A DNA stretch of 64,000 nucleotides from contig CAJINV010000005.1 of assembly GCA_905178155.1 (NCBI GenBank), positions 306,999-370,998 of the forward strand, written 5' to 3'. The stretch is from Amoebophrya sp. A120. Its lineage: Eukaryota; Sar; Dinophyceae; Syndiniales; Amoebophryaceae. The position numbers and the translations under genes are program-made. Each line of letters opens with the position of its first letter. The first letter of the stretch is position 1. The notes under the pieces are model-generated. The model was not told where the DNA came from and did no database searches. It was given only the letters and a program-made list of their open reading frames with translations. This document shows, in pieces, positions 34,706 to 45,776 of this stretch.

Positions 34706-37378
34706 GGAGTATGGTTGGGTTCGTTGTCGTGGTTGTGTTGAACAGAAGGCTTTGATGTTCCTGTGCACGGCAAGGTGCAAGGTGGACGAGCAACGTTGTT
34801 TGCAGCATGCATCTTCTGATGCTGTTGATGAAGCTGCTGCATTTGCTGAACTTCCCTTGAGAATAAAGAAGTTGCGTTTCTACTGCCATCTTGCGAGGAT
34901 CATCGTGCCTCATTCGAAAAATAAAGCTGGCGGCTTCGACTGTGTGTCTTGCTCGGGCTGTTACAACGTTGCGAAATTTCGTTTTGTTCTCTACCGAGGA
35001 GAAGCCGTTATCAATGCTGAGAGAGAGATGTTGAGGGACTTTGTTGCTCAACCTCATGAACCTCATTGGAGTCCATGTATTTCATACGCGAGAGACTGGC
35101 AGAAGCCCGCTGGCACTTGTGGACTGTTGGGCGCGGCGTGCTTTCAGTTGTGCGCTGGCCCTTGTGCTCGCCGCTGGTTCCGCCCGGCGCTTCTCTAGTT
35201 GGTGGCAGGGACCGGTGGCCGGTGGGGCTCGCCCAAAGGTACGCGGCTACTGCTTTCCGGAGACGGTCCTTCTGGCCGAGCTCATGGGGTGCAAGCATCA
35301 GCGCGGCAGGGGGCGCCGTCATCGAGGGGGGGACTTTTTCATTTTGATAGCGGGCAAGTTAGACTTCGGCCCGACGGAGTGGGTCGGGAATATGGCGGTG
35401 GCAGTCCGGGCCCCCCTCGCCCTCCTGGAGGTACGAACCGACGCGGCAGTCCTGGAGCTGGACCCCAGTGATGGCATCGGGTTCGTCAACGAGAAGGACC
35501 TGGCGGCGTTGCGCATCGGCGCCCGCATGTCCGCCCGCGCTTAATAAGTTCCTTTTGCTCGCGGGGGTGTGGTGCGTATGCGGCCGGGCATGCTCCCGAG
35601 TCGCGCGCCGCGCATAGCCGGCCCCCCCCGTTGACTCGCGCGCCTCCCGGCGCCCGGCGGTACTCCTGTCCCTACGCGCTGCAGCAGAGACGCTGGCACA
35701 GGGAAAGCCTCTGCCGCGCGAGGGCGTCCGGGGGGTGCGGCGAACCTTCCGGGGGCAGCTCCGCTGCGATGGCGGAGCGAACGCGGACAGGTTCCGCAAG
35801 ATATTGGAGGAGGCCTCGGGCGATTTTATTGGCGCGGTGCTGCTTTGGTCGGCGCACCTGATGCGAATCGCGGACGGACCCGGGGCGGGACAGGGTAGAG
35901 AACTTGTACCAGCTGCGCTGCCCCCCGTCCAACTTCCGGGCGAGAGGGGAGCCTGACAGAGCAGCTCCGGACTTTGGCCCGGTCGTGGTCTCGAACCGCG
36001 ACGGGCAGCGTGAACGGCTGCCGGGCCACCGTTTTTGGTATGTTCGCACCTGTGGCTAAGAGCGCTGGGCGTACCCCGCCCGCCAGTTTTGACGCCTATT
36101 GTCCGGATGGGCCGGCGCGCAGTTGTCGTAATGTGCGCGGCCACCAATCCCGTTGGCGCCTGCCTCTACAAGTATTGCCGCGGCCAGTTTGTTCGTCGGC
36201 TTCTCATGCAGCCGGCCCCCATTTGTGTTTTTCCGTGGAGAGACACAGCAATTGTGGCATGGGCGGCCGCGGCCCTAGCGCTTCCCTGCTTGCGCGATTG
36301 GGGTTTGCGCGTTCAGCAAAGATCTTGACTGGTTCAGCCACCTTGTGTGCGAGACCAACGTTGCTTCTCCTGCCATTGTGTGCCCTGTGTTCCCCAGAGG
36401 TGATACTTCCGCAGAGAGACAACAAGCAGCCTGTGTTTCACTTTGGCATCAGTAGATCGAGTGCAGCAACACTATTACGAAGCCACGAGTGATCGCTTTC
36501 GTACACATTGACGGCAAACGGTCGCCTTGTGTTATCCCGAGACGAGGACCAGAACGCACTACGCAATGCCGTGCCCGACTTGCTTCGCAGCAGTCGCAGC
36601 GACCAGCGTTCCGACAATCAGCCCCGGCTCCGCCGGACGCATCGCCGCGTTCGAAAACGTCCGCGCCGACCTGGAGTCGGCCCGCATTGCCCAAGCCACG
36701 GCCGAGTTTGGCTCGCTCGCGAAACTGGTCGTCAACGAGCTGAAAAACGCACTGCAGGTGCACGGGCCAGCGGGTGACGTTCCTGGAGGTGCTGTGGCCA
36801 GCGGGGCTGGGCTGCTTGATCCCAGTCAGGCAATAGCACAGCACTCCGCATCTTTTCTACATGTCGCTCCTCCGCACGACTACAGCAACTTTTTGTGAAT
36901 TTTTGCAGGTAAGCTCTGGCCGAGCAGGAAGAGTGAGATGATTCAGGCTGGTCCTTGACTTTGGTCTTCGGGGTCCGTGTGGCACGAATACTACAGCTAT
37001 CTCGCCGAGCATCATTTGGCCCGCCTGAGTTGTCGACAAGCACACGGACAAGGAGCGAAAAGGGGTGGAGAGTATTCCACTTGTTTAAATTAATGAGCGA
37101 AACATATTGACTGTGACGAGTATATGTGGCTCGTCAGCTGTTTCGAAGCGGCTCTACGTTGCGTGATCAATCTGCTTGAGGCGACGCGCGACAGTGCCAC
37201 TCAGTTTTTCTTTCTCGTTGATTCATCGATCCGAGAAGCTGCGATACCGCTTCGATCGACTCCATTGTTTCCAAAACTTATACAATTCTCTCTTGCGCTC
37301 GCAGCTGTCGTCGTCACTTAGAAGTAGTACCAGCTAAATTACTTAATAGACTACCACGGTTTTCAGAACAGGCGAAAA
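34706..37378. other. No firm gene; GC-rich island about 35050-36900
   Basis: The stretch 35050-36900 is clearly GC-richer than its surroundings. It holds overlapping open frames on both strands without recognisable domains. The most protein-like pieces are 35350-35544 + (GKLDFGPTEWVGN and following) and 36564-36898 + (MPCPTCFAA and following). They may be gene fragments or inserted DNA, and no function is assigned. Confidence 0.4.
35321..35349. mobile_element. Solitary family C introner 3' end (fragment)
   Basis: A run of G followed by ACTTTTTCATTTTGATA resembles the right terminus of family C introners, especially the copies ending at 30056 and 62231. No matching left terminus or target duplication was found upstream. 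Confidence 0.45.
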
Positions 37379-38307
37379 ATGTCCTCCTCCGCGCCCGCAA
37401 AGGGCGAGGAGCCGAAGAAGGGCGCCCAGCTGAGTGAGGAGGATATCAGGGAGTTTAAGGAGATCTTCAACCTCGTTGACAGCGATGGATCCGGCGCGAT
37501 CTCCACCGACGAACTGGGGCAGTTGGTGGAAAGCGTGGGTATAGATAGAAATAAATGTGTGGCTTGTTAACATCCTGGACTTCTGATTACTTGTGATTTG
37601 AGTAGGGTTCTTGTTACAACTCTTGCATGCAGCAACGAACTGGAAATGGATGGCGTTATGTCCTCATGGTAAGGCTCCATCGCCCCACACACTTCTACAT
37701 CAAAAACTCCAGGTATGAAGATGACCCACGCGGAGCTGCAGGAGATGTGCAACGAGCTGGATAGCGACCAGTCCGGAGAAATTGAAATTGACGAGTTTAT
37801 TGCGATCCTCTGCAAGGACCTCGAGCTAGACTACACGGCAGACGAGATCCAAGCGGCCTTCAAGACGTTCGCAAGGAATGCGCCGAACGGGTATGGTTTG
37901 ATGGGTAGTATGATGTTCTACTTCTACGTGAAGACCGGCATGAGAAACACATCTGAGAAATATTTTCACACTGAACCAACGACATGACAGGTTGATCAAG
38001 ATGACAGACCTCGAGGAGGCGCTGAAGGTTTATCTGCGCGGCGTCAACCAAGCCGAAATAAACCAGTTGCTCAAGCAGTTCGAGGTACTACGCGTAGTTG
38101 CTTTTGCTACTAACTGCATCCTGTATAATAAATGCATAACATCGATCACATCTATGGTTTTCATGCATACTCAAACATGACATTGACGAAAACAATCAAA
38201 ATCAGGACTGCGTGGTGCACTTGAGTCAGGTGGTGGACTCAAATGGTATGCCGGTGCCTTTCTTTCGCTACCAAGACTACATCAACTTGATGATGAGAAG
38301 GAAATAA
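37379..38307 (+). CDS. EF-hand protein, centrin/calmodulin-like, 177 residues
   Basis: Small calcium-binding protein, probably cytoskeletal or regulatory. Exons 37379-37538, 37713-37890, 37991-38084 and 38206-38307 sum to whole codons. EF-hand 1 ([12 protein letters not shown]) and EF-hand 2 ([12 protein letters not shown]) have complete Ca-binding loops. The third (around NAPNGLIKM) and fourth (around VVDSNGMPV) are degenerate, so two sites are expected to bind calcium. The N-terminus is short and Lys/Glu-rich. All three introns are GT-AG: 37539-37712, 37891-37990 and 38085-38205. A possible 36-nt cassette exon lies inside the first intron. A centrin-versus-calmodulin assignment cannot be settled by eye. 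Confidence 0.9.
37633..37668 (+). other. Possible 36-nt cassette exon
   Basis: Inside the first intron of the EF-hand gene, 36 stop-free bases lie between a TGCAG acceptor and a GTAAGG donor. Inclusion would add exactly 12 residues in frame between the first and second EF-hands. It may be chance. Confidence 0.35.
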
Positions 38308-38992
38308 TAAGCAGAAACTGCATGAAGATGAACAAAACGTACATATAGAAAACGTAGAAGATGAGACTCGAAACGCATTATTCAAATGCAAGATGCGGAC
38401 AGAAAATGGAACAGCGTGATCTGCGTTGCGGGTGCGCGTCATTGATGCCAAAGACAGAATGAACTTTCAAGGCCAAGAAATTTGCCTTGGAGGTTGTGTA
38501 TGATGAAGAGGACGAACTGAAAGCAGTATTTTTATGGACGATAAGTAGAACGAGATCGACCGCGGCTTGATGCTCCGTCCAGCTTTGCTGCACATTGGTG
38601 TAAGCGCAGACGCTTTATTGTGTTTGTGTTCTGAAAAAAGGACAGCTGGAGAATGCGCAGCTGCGGATTTGATATTGCTGACGCTGCGGGAAGACCGGCG
38701 CGCAAACACGTACGTAGATGAGACTCAGCTCAGTTGTAGAGGTGCAAATTTATTACGACACCACGATAGGCGTTTCATAATTGCAAGACTTACCAATGAT
38801 GTGAGTCCACTGCTTTGAACTTGGAGTTTGAAAGTAATCCTCATTGGCTAGCGAAATAAAGATAAAATCTAGTGAAGAAAGAACAAAACTGCTGCAAGAA
38901 CATCACATTCACATGGAAGCGGTTTCTCTTAGCACCAGATTCAACCCCCACAGAAATTTTTGTATCAAGATTCAAACTCATACTCAGAAATC
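38308..38992. other. Intergenic
   Basis: About 0.7 kb. No gene or repeat seen. Confidence 0.6.
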
Positions 38993-39757
38993 ATGTCAGC
39001 TGTCTTGCGCATGCGGCCGGAGAACAAGATCGACGAGTGTTTTCTGGTCGAACTGCAGGGCACCTTCGAGCTTTCCAAAGAGGAGCTGAAGGCCCGGAAC
39101 GGCGACAACCGGCAGGGGCTGGAACTGGGCCTGTTTCGGGTCAAGGAGGACCTGAAGAAGGCGGAAATTCAGATGGGATCCAACACTTTGATCGGCAAAA
39201 TCGAGCACCTGCCAAAACCCATGCTCATCGTCAGAAAGACCGGAAGAAAGGAGTACTTGCTGCGCCCGCCGGGTGGAAAAGAAGTCCTGGTCGGCGATCT
39301 GACCACGGCCGCGAGCGGCGCGGGAACGTCCACCGCAATACGACCGTCGGTGCTGCCCGGTGGTAGTAGTGGCAATCCGAACGAGGGTACGGGGGATGTG
39401 GTGATGCAGACCAGCGCTACCGCAGCTGCAGCTGCTTCGTCAACGTCGCAGTTTGCGGCCAGCTTTCAGCAAATAAAGAATCACGAGGATGTTGGTGGTA
39501 AAAAGGTCGAGTTTGGAAACTTCGGCGTAAGCAATCCAACAGCTGCCGACAACGCGATCAGTAACGTGGCCAAACCGCTGGCAAAAAACTTGCAGATACG
39601 ACAGCCGAGCAACATTGACTGCGTTTCGGAGATATTGGAAGTAGAGGCGGTAATCCGGAAAAAAGCGATCTTTAACACCAGGCCCAGTATCTACGTCCCC
39701 CCGGAGCTGGTGGTGCCAGACAAGGACTGGCATATGAAGAAGGGAAAGAAAAAGTAG
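38993..39757 (+). CDS. CTF8: Chromosome transmission fidelity protein 8 homologue
   Basis: Subunit of the alternative clamp loader RFC-Ctf18, which loads PCNA during replication and supports sister chromatid cohesion. It is a single exon of 254 residues. Recognised by the N-terminal FLVELQG strand, the G-x-LIGKIEHLPKPMLIV segment, and the C-terminal RKKAIFNTRP motif, which corresponds to the conserved KK-x-x-F-x-x-RP end of Ctf8. The family is usually about 120-130 residues. Here a Ser/Ala/Gly-rich linker (about residues 100-190) lengthens it. The ATG at 38993 is taken as the start because the frame upstream lacks an earlier ATG. No introner is present. Confidence 0.8.
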   Translation: MSAVLRMRPENKIDECFLVELQGTFELSKEELKARNGDNRQGLELGLFRVKEDLKKAEIQMGSNTLIGKIEHLPKPMLIVRKTGRKEYLLRPPGGKEVLVGDLTTAASGAGTSTAIRPSVLPGGSSGNPNEGTGDVVMQTSATAAAAASSTSQFAASFQQIKNHEDVGGKKVEFGNFGVSNPTAADNAISNVAKPLAKNLQIRQPSNIDCVSEILEVEAVIRKKAIFNTRPSIYVPPELVVPDKDWHMKKGKKK

Positions 39758-40531
39758 AGACGTAAAATGATCAAAGATAGGATTGCAGCTTCTGTGCCTG
39801 TGCTGGGGAGAAAAACATATCGATATTGATGTGTTGGCTTTTACGTACTTATTCAAAATTTTGCACGGAGAACGAGCAGGAGTTCACTAATGCAGCAGAA
39901 CAATGCTACAGTGTGATTTCTGTCACACCAACGACCTGCAACTCCTGCAACAGTAGTTACATGCAACTCAGATGAGCATCTCGGTGTCGGTCTCGATAGT
40001 CGTGCAGACATTCATCTGAAGGTGAAGCGAAGTTGCTCCGCTTGCTAGTCTTGCAACGACATACCGGAATTCGTTGCTCTGTCGGTATAGCTGCCACCCA
40101 TGATCTCATCTTTATGTCGGTGTCATTTTTTCATATTCAGCATCCAAGCAAAACGAGCTTACGACAGCAAGAAGATCCTGGTGGTCGAGTATGAAAAGTC
40201 TGTCCTCTGTTTTTTCTGAGCGACCACGCTTTCGCCTTTTTTTGAGATGATGCACAAGATCCGGTTTTTTTCGAGCGATACATTGAGAGCCTGCCAGGAA
40301 AATAAAAGCGCATCAGCTTTTTCAGTGCTACTTTTCATACTTATGAGGTGACACGTAAATTTTACGCAACATGCCACAGTACCCCCGCGACCGGTCGTAT
40401 CGTGAGGGTTTTCATAGTGCGTAGTCAAGCAAAAGGAACACACTTGAACTTCTGCGAGATCAAAACAAAAAGGAGTCAACAAAAGACCTAGAGGTTCTGA
40501 GGTGGCACAACACCAACACGGTAGTATCCGC
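39758..40531. other. Intergenic
   Basis: About 0.8 kb. A pair TATGAAAAGT (40190) and ACTTTTCATA (ends 40339) forms a small inverted repeat without a target duplication. Otherwise nothing was seen. Confidence 0.5.
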
Positions 40532-43500
40532 ATGTCGGCGGCATCGTCGCCCAACCCGCGGGCGGCCGCGGGTCAGGCCCAGCAGGCGGTGAACCGGGTT
40601 GAGCAAATTGCGAACCAGCTGAATGTAAGTCCCTTCACGTTGAAAGTCGGGGCCGGGGCCGTCGCCGGGGCGGTGGTGTCGACCGCGGTGCTGGGAAAAA
40701 AGGCAAACTTCCCCGTAGAAGCGCCACCAAAAAACACGGCAGAAACGTTGCCAGTGTTCGAGGAAGGAGAGATCGTTTACACCGCGGACCCGGCGGCGGA
40801 AGTACTATTACACTTTGCTATTGGGCGACGCGTTCACTTCTGCAAAAATTATGCGAATTTATTCACAACTTATCGGAAGTTGTGGAAGTCCAAGTTCTCC
40901 TGCTTTCATGTACTTTACTTACACTGGACATTCGGAAAAAAGCATCGATCGACCTTTACTCAAATAAAAATTTCCTGCAGGTTAAACTCCACCCAGCCAA
41001 GGCCGGCCCTGCGTCGCTGCAAGCCGCCCCGGCGGAAACGATCATAGACATAATAGGCCGAATAGAAGCGAAGTCGCCGAATGTGCTCTGCCTATCCGTG
41101 GAGAGGCCCTGCCCGAAAAACGACGGACAAGGGGCACTCTCGCTGCCGCCAGAAAAGTGGACCAGTTGGACTTGGAAGGAGTTCATAGAAGACAGCAAGC
41201 TCGCGGCGAAGGCTTTTATGGAGCTTGGTATGGCGCATTTTGGGTCCGTAACCTGTTTTGGGGTGAACGCGCCGGAATGGCACCTATCGGCAATAGGATC
41301 GATCCTTGCCGGCGGAAAAGTAGCAGGGATCTACCCAAGTGACACGGTATACTTGATTCATCACAAGAACGTCGTCCTTCTGTTGACGTTGTGTCTGACG
41401 CCGTTGCATGTTGAGCTACATGTTTTTGCAGTGTGCTTTTTTTACGATTTGCAAAGCCCGTAGCACTAGTACCAGCGTCGTAATCCCATATTGAAGTTGA
41501 AAAATAGACAAAGAGCAATGCATTTTCAGGTCGAGCACTGCATCTTCAAGAACAAGTGCGCCGGCGCCACCGTGGCAATAGTGGAAACCTGCGAGAAGGC
41601 GAAAATGGTTTTGGACAACATTGCGCAGCTGCCACGTATGAAGGCGGTGGTAGTGTTTGATCCTGAAGCGAAATTTGAGGAAGTAACCAGTGGTGCGGGC
41701 TGCAAATATATGCGTTGGGACACGATGATGAAGTGGGCAAAAACCCTGAAAAATCAAGACGCAGAGCTCAAACAGAGGATGAACAAGGTAGAGTACTACT
41801 TTCGAAGGCCGGATTTTGATCATGCGGAGTACTAGTTGTATTCAGATACACCACTTCTAGTAAACTACTAGTGACGCAGCTTGATTGCTCTCTACCGTTT
41901 GTGAAGAACAAGTATTGCTCGCTACTTCTGATTTGTATGAAGGTAAAAAGAAAGGGAAAGGTGCGGTCTCTCTAAGTTGATGAAACTACGAATGGGAAAA
42001 ATATGATATCTTTGGTGCTACATCAGATCCGACCCGGCCACGCGATGAACGTGGTATATACGAGCGGGACAACGGGAAATCCAAAAGGTGTCATGCTTTC
42101 GCAGGACAATAGCTGGAGCACGTGTGCCATCTTCCTCAAGCCAGTCACGCAGGACCTGACCCCGCCACACCGAATTTTGTCCTACTTACCGCTACCACAC
42201 GTCACCGGCTTCTTGGCCGACATCGCGCTGCCGATGTGGCTGGTATAAGATAACGGGGCTGTAATTTTACCTACTTATGCTGATCATGTGCCTGATCACT
42301 TGTGTTTGAGTTTTTCTCTGGTGTAACGAACATGATTCAGTGTGTCAGTAAAGAATATGCTCTCGTCGAGGCGGCTTTTGCAGTCCTCCGCTTGTACGGG
42401 GCGTCAAGTATCAGGTGACAGCACAGCTCAGGAATGCTCCTAGCGCAGCGCCGGAGAGGGCTTGGATTTCAGCTTTATTATGAAAAAAACTATAGAACAA
42501 CTTCTACTTTCAGACGGCCAACAGCCAGCCGACCTCGATCTATTTCGCGCGGCCGTATGACTTGAAAGAGTCCACGATCGGCTCGCGCCTCCTGACCGTG
42601 CGGCCCACGATCTTCGTGGCCGTGCCGCGCGTGTATGAAAAGATTGCGGAGAAGCTCAAAGCCGTTGCAGCCACTGTGACGGGCCCGATGAAGGCGATCA
42701 GCACCTGGGCAAAGGCGAAAAACAGCGAACACATGGGGATGCGACAGTTCGGGAAGGGAAACGGCGAGTACCCGGCGAATTTCACCCCGGCCAACTTTGT
42801 CATGGGCAAGGTCCGGCAAAAATTAGGGTTGGATCAGGCACAATGCTTGATATCCGGTGCGGCACCGATTACCATGGAGACCTTGGACTACTTTGGGAGT
42901 TTGGGTAAGTACAAAAAAATGTTCTAGGTGCTAGTTTTCTTCTTGGGCAGAACTGAGTAGTAAAAAGAAGGTGGACGCGATAAGTAGACACGACTTCCTT
43001 ATCTTCTGGGGTTTCTTTAGTAGAACCAGTTTGTGTAATTTTCGTCTCGTACGCAGAGCCAGATCGAAAGCAGCACGAAAACAATTGCTCACACGACTTC
43101 TCAGGCCTGATGATTTTGGAACTGTACGGCATGTCGGAGTCCACGGGGCCGACCACGCTGAACACCCTGCGCACCGTGAAGTGGGGCACCATCGGGTACG
43201 CTCCGCAGGGGGTGGAAGTGGGGGTGTTTAACACGATGGACCCGAAGAACCCGATGCAGTGGGTAAAACCTATGGCGTTCTCAACTGTTAAGTACATTCT
43301 CAGCTGTTGCATGAATTTGCGATGCAAAAATGGCAAAAGTGAAATGGGTGGCCTTCCGTATTTTGCATGACAGGTTTGGTACAGATTCGCAGCTTGTTTG
43401 GCACTTCGAGAACTCGCCATGCGAAGCAGCTTGGCCGTGTCGATTTTGGTAGTAAATTTGCATGACAAGTCATGTAAGAACAGTTGATAATGTAACATTT

Positions 43501-44912
43501 GAGAACGCCATAAAACCCTGCGCCGATTTGTCCGCGCCGAGCGAGTATCAAATGCAAATATGTCTAGGTCTGGAAGAGTGCAGATTTTTCTCATGCTGTT
43601 TTTGCATGCCTCAGAAGGTGTGGCATGGAGGCCTTAGCATCACAGGCATTCATAAGGTTCCGCAATGCCCAATGCGCATGACAAATGCCCCATTTTCGTG
43701 ACAGAGAATGGGCAACTTTTGCTGCCTATGCATGAGAGGTTTGTGTGTGTTGCGAAATGCGCATGAGAAGTTTAACTCCTCCCAGACCCAGACATATTTG
43801 CATTTGATAGCGAGCAGGAGCAGGGAGAGCTGTGCTTTCGGGGTCGGCACATCATGATGGGGTACCTGGCAAACCCAGATCTGGGGGAGGAGCACATGGC
43901 CGAGGTCAAGAAAAAGAACAAGGAGGCGCTGGTACCTGGGGGCTGGATGCTGTCCGGGGATAAGGCCTGCATGGATAAGGACGGTATAATTCATTCGAAG
44001 CTGTTGTACTTGCTTCTATTCGGCAGTAGAGGTGTTTCTTGTTGTTTATTGCGGTGGTAGGTTCTCCTTATTTCCATGATGTTTGCTGTTATTTCTTGGA
44101 AGATAGATATGGTCAAAAATCCAGGTTTTTTCCGCATCACGGGGCGATACAAGGAATTGATTATCACTGCCGGGTATCAAATGCAACCATGTCTTGGTCT
44201 GGAAATCTGCTAGGTTCGTCATGCAGGTTTTCCATGCGGCTCCATGAGGTCTTGAATGCAGGACTTAGCCACCTAGCATGACAGATTCTGTGTTTAGGGT
44301 CTCTGCCGGTTCTATCCTGCATGAGAAACTCCTGCTTAATTTGGTCAAAGAAAATGGGCAAACCTCATTGAGATTCATGCAAGAGAGATTAGATTTTCGT
44401 GTGGGTGTGACTCACAGGGCCTCCTCGCATCACAAGTGTACACTCTTCCAGACCCGGATGCATTTGCAATGCATAGTTGGGGTGAAAACGTCGCCCCTGT
44501 CCCCATCGAGGACTGGCTGAAGTCGAATTACACCGCGATCTCCAATGTGATGATGGTCGGGGACAAGAAAAAGTACAATGTCATTCTTGTCACGCTGAAA
44601 ACCAAGGGCGCCACGGGGGAGCTGCCGGGCGGGGACGAACTGGACGGGGAGGCGCTGAAAATCGCCCCCGGGGTCACATCCTTGGCGCAGGCCATGAAGG
44701 ATGACCGGGTATTGAAGTACATCCAGGGCGCCGTGGATGCGGTAAACAAAGAACCCAAGATCGTCATCTCCAATGCCTGCAAGGTGCAGTTTTTCCGCAT
44801 TCTCCCGAGGGATTTCTCTATCCAAACAGAGGAGTTCACGCCCACGTTAAAGCTGAAGCGGTCGGTCGCGGTGGAAATTTGGAAAGATTATATCGATCAG
44901 ATGTACCAGTAA
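40532..44912 (+). CDS. Long-chain acyl-CoA synthetase (ACSBG-like)
   Basis: Activates long-chain fatty acids to acyl-CoA using ATP and CoA. It has 781 residues. Exons: 40532-40801, 40981-41346, 41530-41787, 42027-42242, 42514-42904, 43105-43270, 43518-43545, 43815-43983, 44125-44174, 44481-44912. The adenylate-forming signature YTSGTTGNPKGVM is at about 42055. ELYGMSESTGP is the A5 motif, LSGDKACMDKDG the A7 region, FFRITGRYKELIITAG the A8 hinge, and GENVAPVPIE follows it. A hydrophobic Gly/Ala stretch near the N-terminus could be a membrane anchor. Overall layout fits the bubblegum (ACSBG) subfamily better than bacterial FadD. Six introns are GT-AG. Three are introners, all in the C-terminal third, and two of these are separated by a 28-nt exon. 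Confidence 0.93.
43271..43512. mobile_element. Introner, family F
   Basis: TATGGCGTTCTCAACTGTTA at the left and TAACATTTGAGAACGCCATA is the pattern at the right. AAACC is duplicated exactly (43266-43270, 43513-43517). In-frame join to 43518. It shares the CTCAAA-GTTACA core with 20584-20835. Confidence 0.93.
43546..43809. mobile_element. Introner, family A
   Basis: TATCAAATGCAAATATGTC at the left and ACATATTTGCATTTGATA at the right. GCGAG is duplicated exactly (43541-43545, 43810-43814). In-frame join to 43815. The interior is a sister of 13578-13815. Confidence 0.95.
44175..44475. mobile_element. Introner, family A, older copy
   Basis: TATCAAATGCAACCATGTC at the left and a right end GATGCATTTGCAATGCATA. 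The flanks CCGGG and GTTGG match only at the final GG. The 5-base rule joins 44174 to 44481 and restores the expected AMP-binding sequence ITAG-GENV. Confidence 0.88.
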
Positions 44913-45776
44913 AGATTTTCCTGAGAGGACCACGCTACCGGGCGGCAACTAGGTAGTAGCTTAGTGGTGTAAAATCATACCTGCTCTACTACTCCATACG
45001 GAAAAGGAAGAGCGGTAGGTAACAGTTGTCCACAAGATAGCGTAATAGAAGCTCTCTCAAGTTCGTTGTCATGCATCGCCGCGTGTTTCTCACCGAAAGT
45101 GAATAAGGAAAGGCCAATAAGAATTTACACGGGATCAATATTCTCGAATGACAAAATAAGTAAGTCTAATGAGTTCTTTTGAATAATATCGCAAACAAGA
45201 TGAACAATACATCATATATACAACATATCTACTGCATCGGAGGAAGAGATGGTGTAAATAATCCACGAATTTTCCCGGGGACAAATAATGCATGTGGGAA
45301 ATGCCACAATTTTGTGCTCCCCCTTCAAATTTTGAAGACTTCTCTACCATGCCTCCACATGCGAAAGCCTGGCGAAGCCACGTTTTCCCGTCAACCAGAA
45401 GATTTCTGCAACAATCGGCTATCATTTTTCGAAAGAAGAGAAGCAATTGCGCGACAACTTTTTCAAAACTAAGGAGAAGCAAAGAAACAAACATAGCTTC
45501 ACCCACTGTACGGAGCGAAGTCGTGACGCTTTCGGCGATGGGAAGTGGATTCTGTTTCTTACCACCTCGCAGCTGTTGTAATGGTGACCCGTGATCGGTT
45601 TACTTATCGTTATCACGACGTACTATCTACGTCTTCAAGGCGCCACCGTTTTCGGTTTGATGCCAGGGCCCTTGCGAAAGGCGAATGTTGACTCTTCTGT
45701 CTGCACTGCTAAATCTTCAAAATCCTTTCTCGGTCGTGATTTCTCCGGTCGGACTTGCTGTAATTCGGAGGTAATG

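Noticed and set aside
35359-36147. 262-codon open frame on the - strand in the GC-rich island
   Set aside because: Arg/Ala/Pro/Ser-rich translation typical of high-GC noncoding frames. No domain, and overlapping frames of similar quality exist on the other strand.
40190-40339. Possible further introner (TATGAAAAGT...ACTTTTCATA)
   Set aside because: It lies outside a gene, the arms are only about 10 bases, and the flanks TCGAG and CTTAT do not match.
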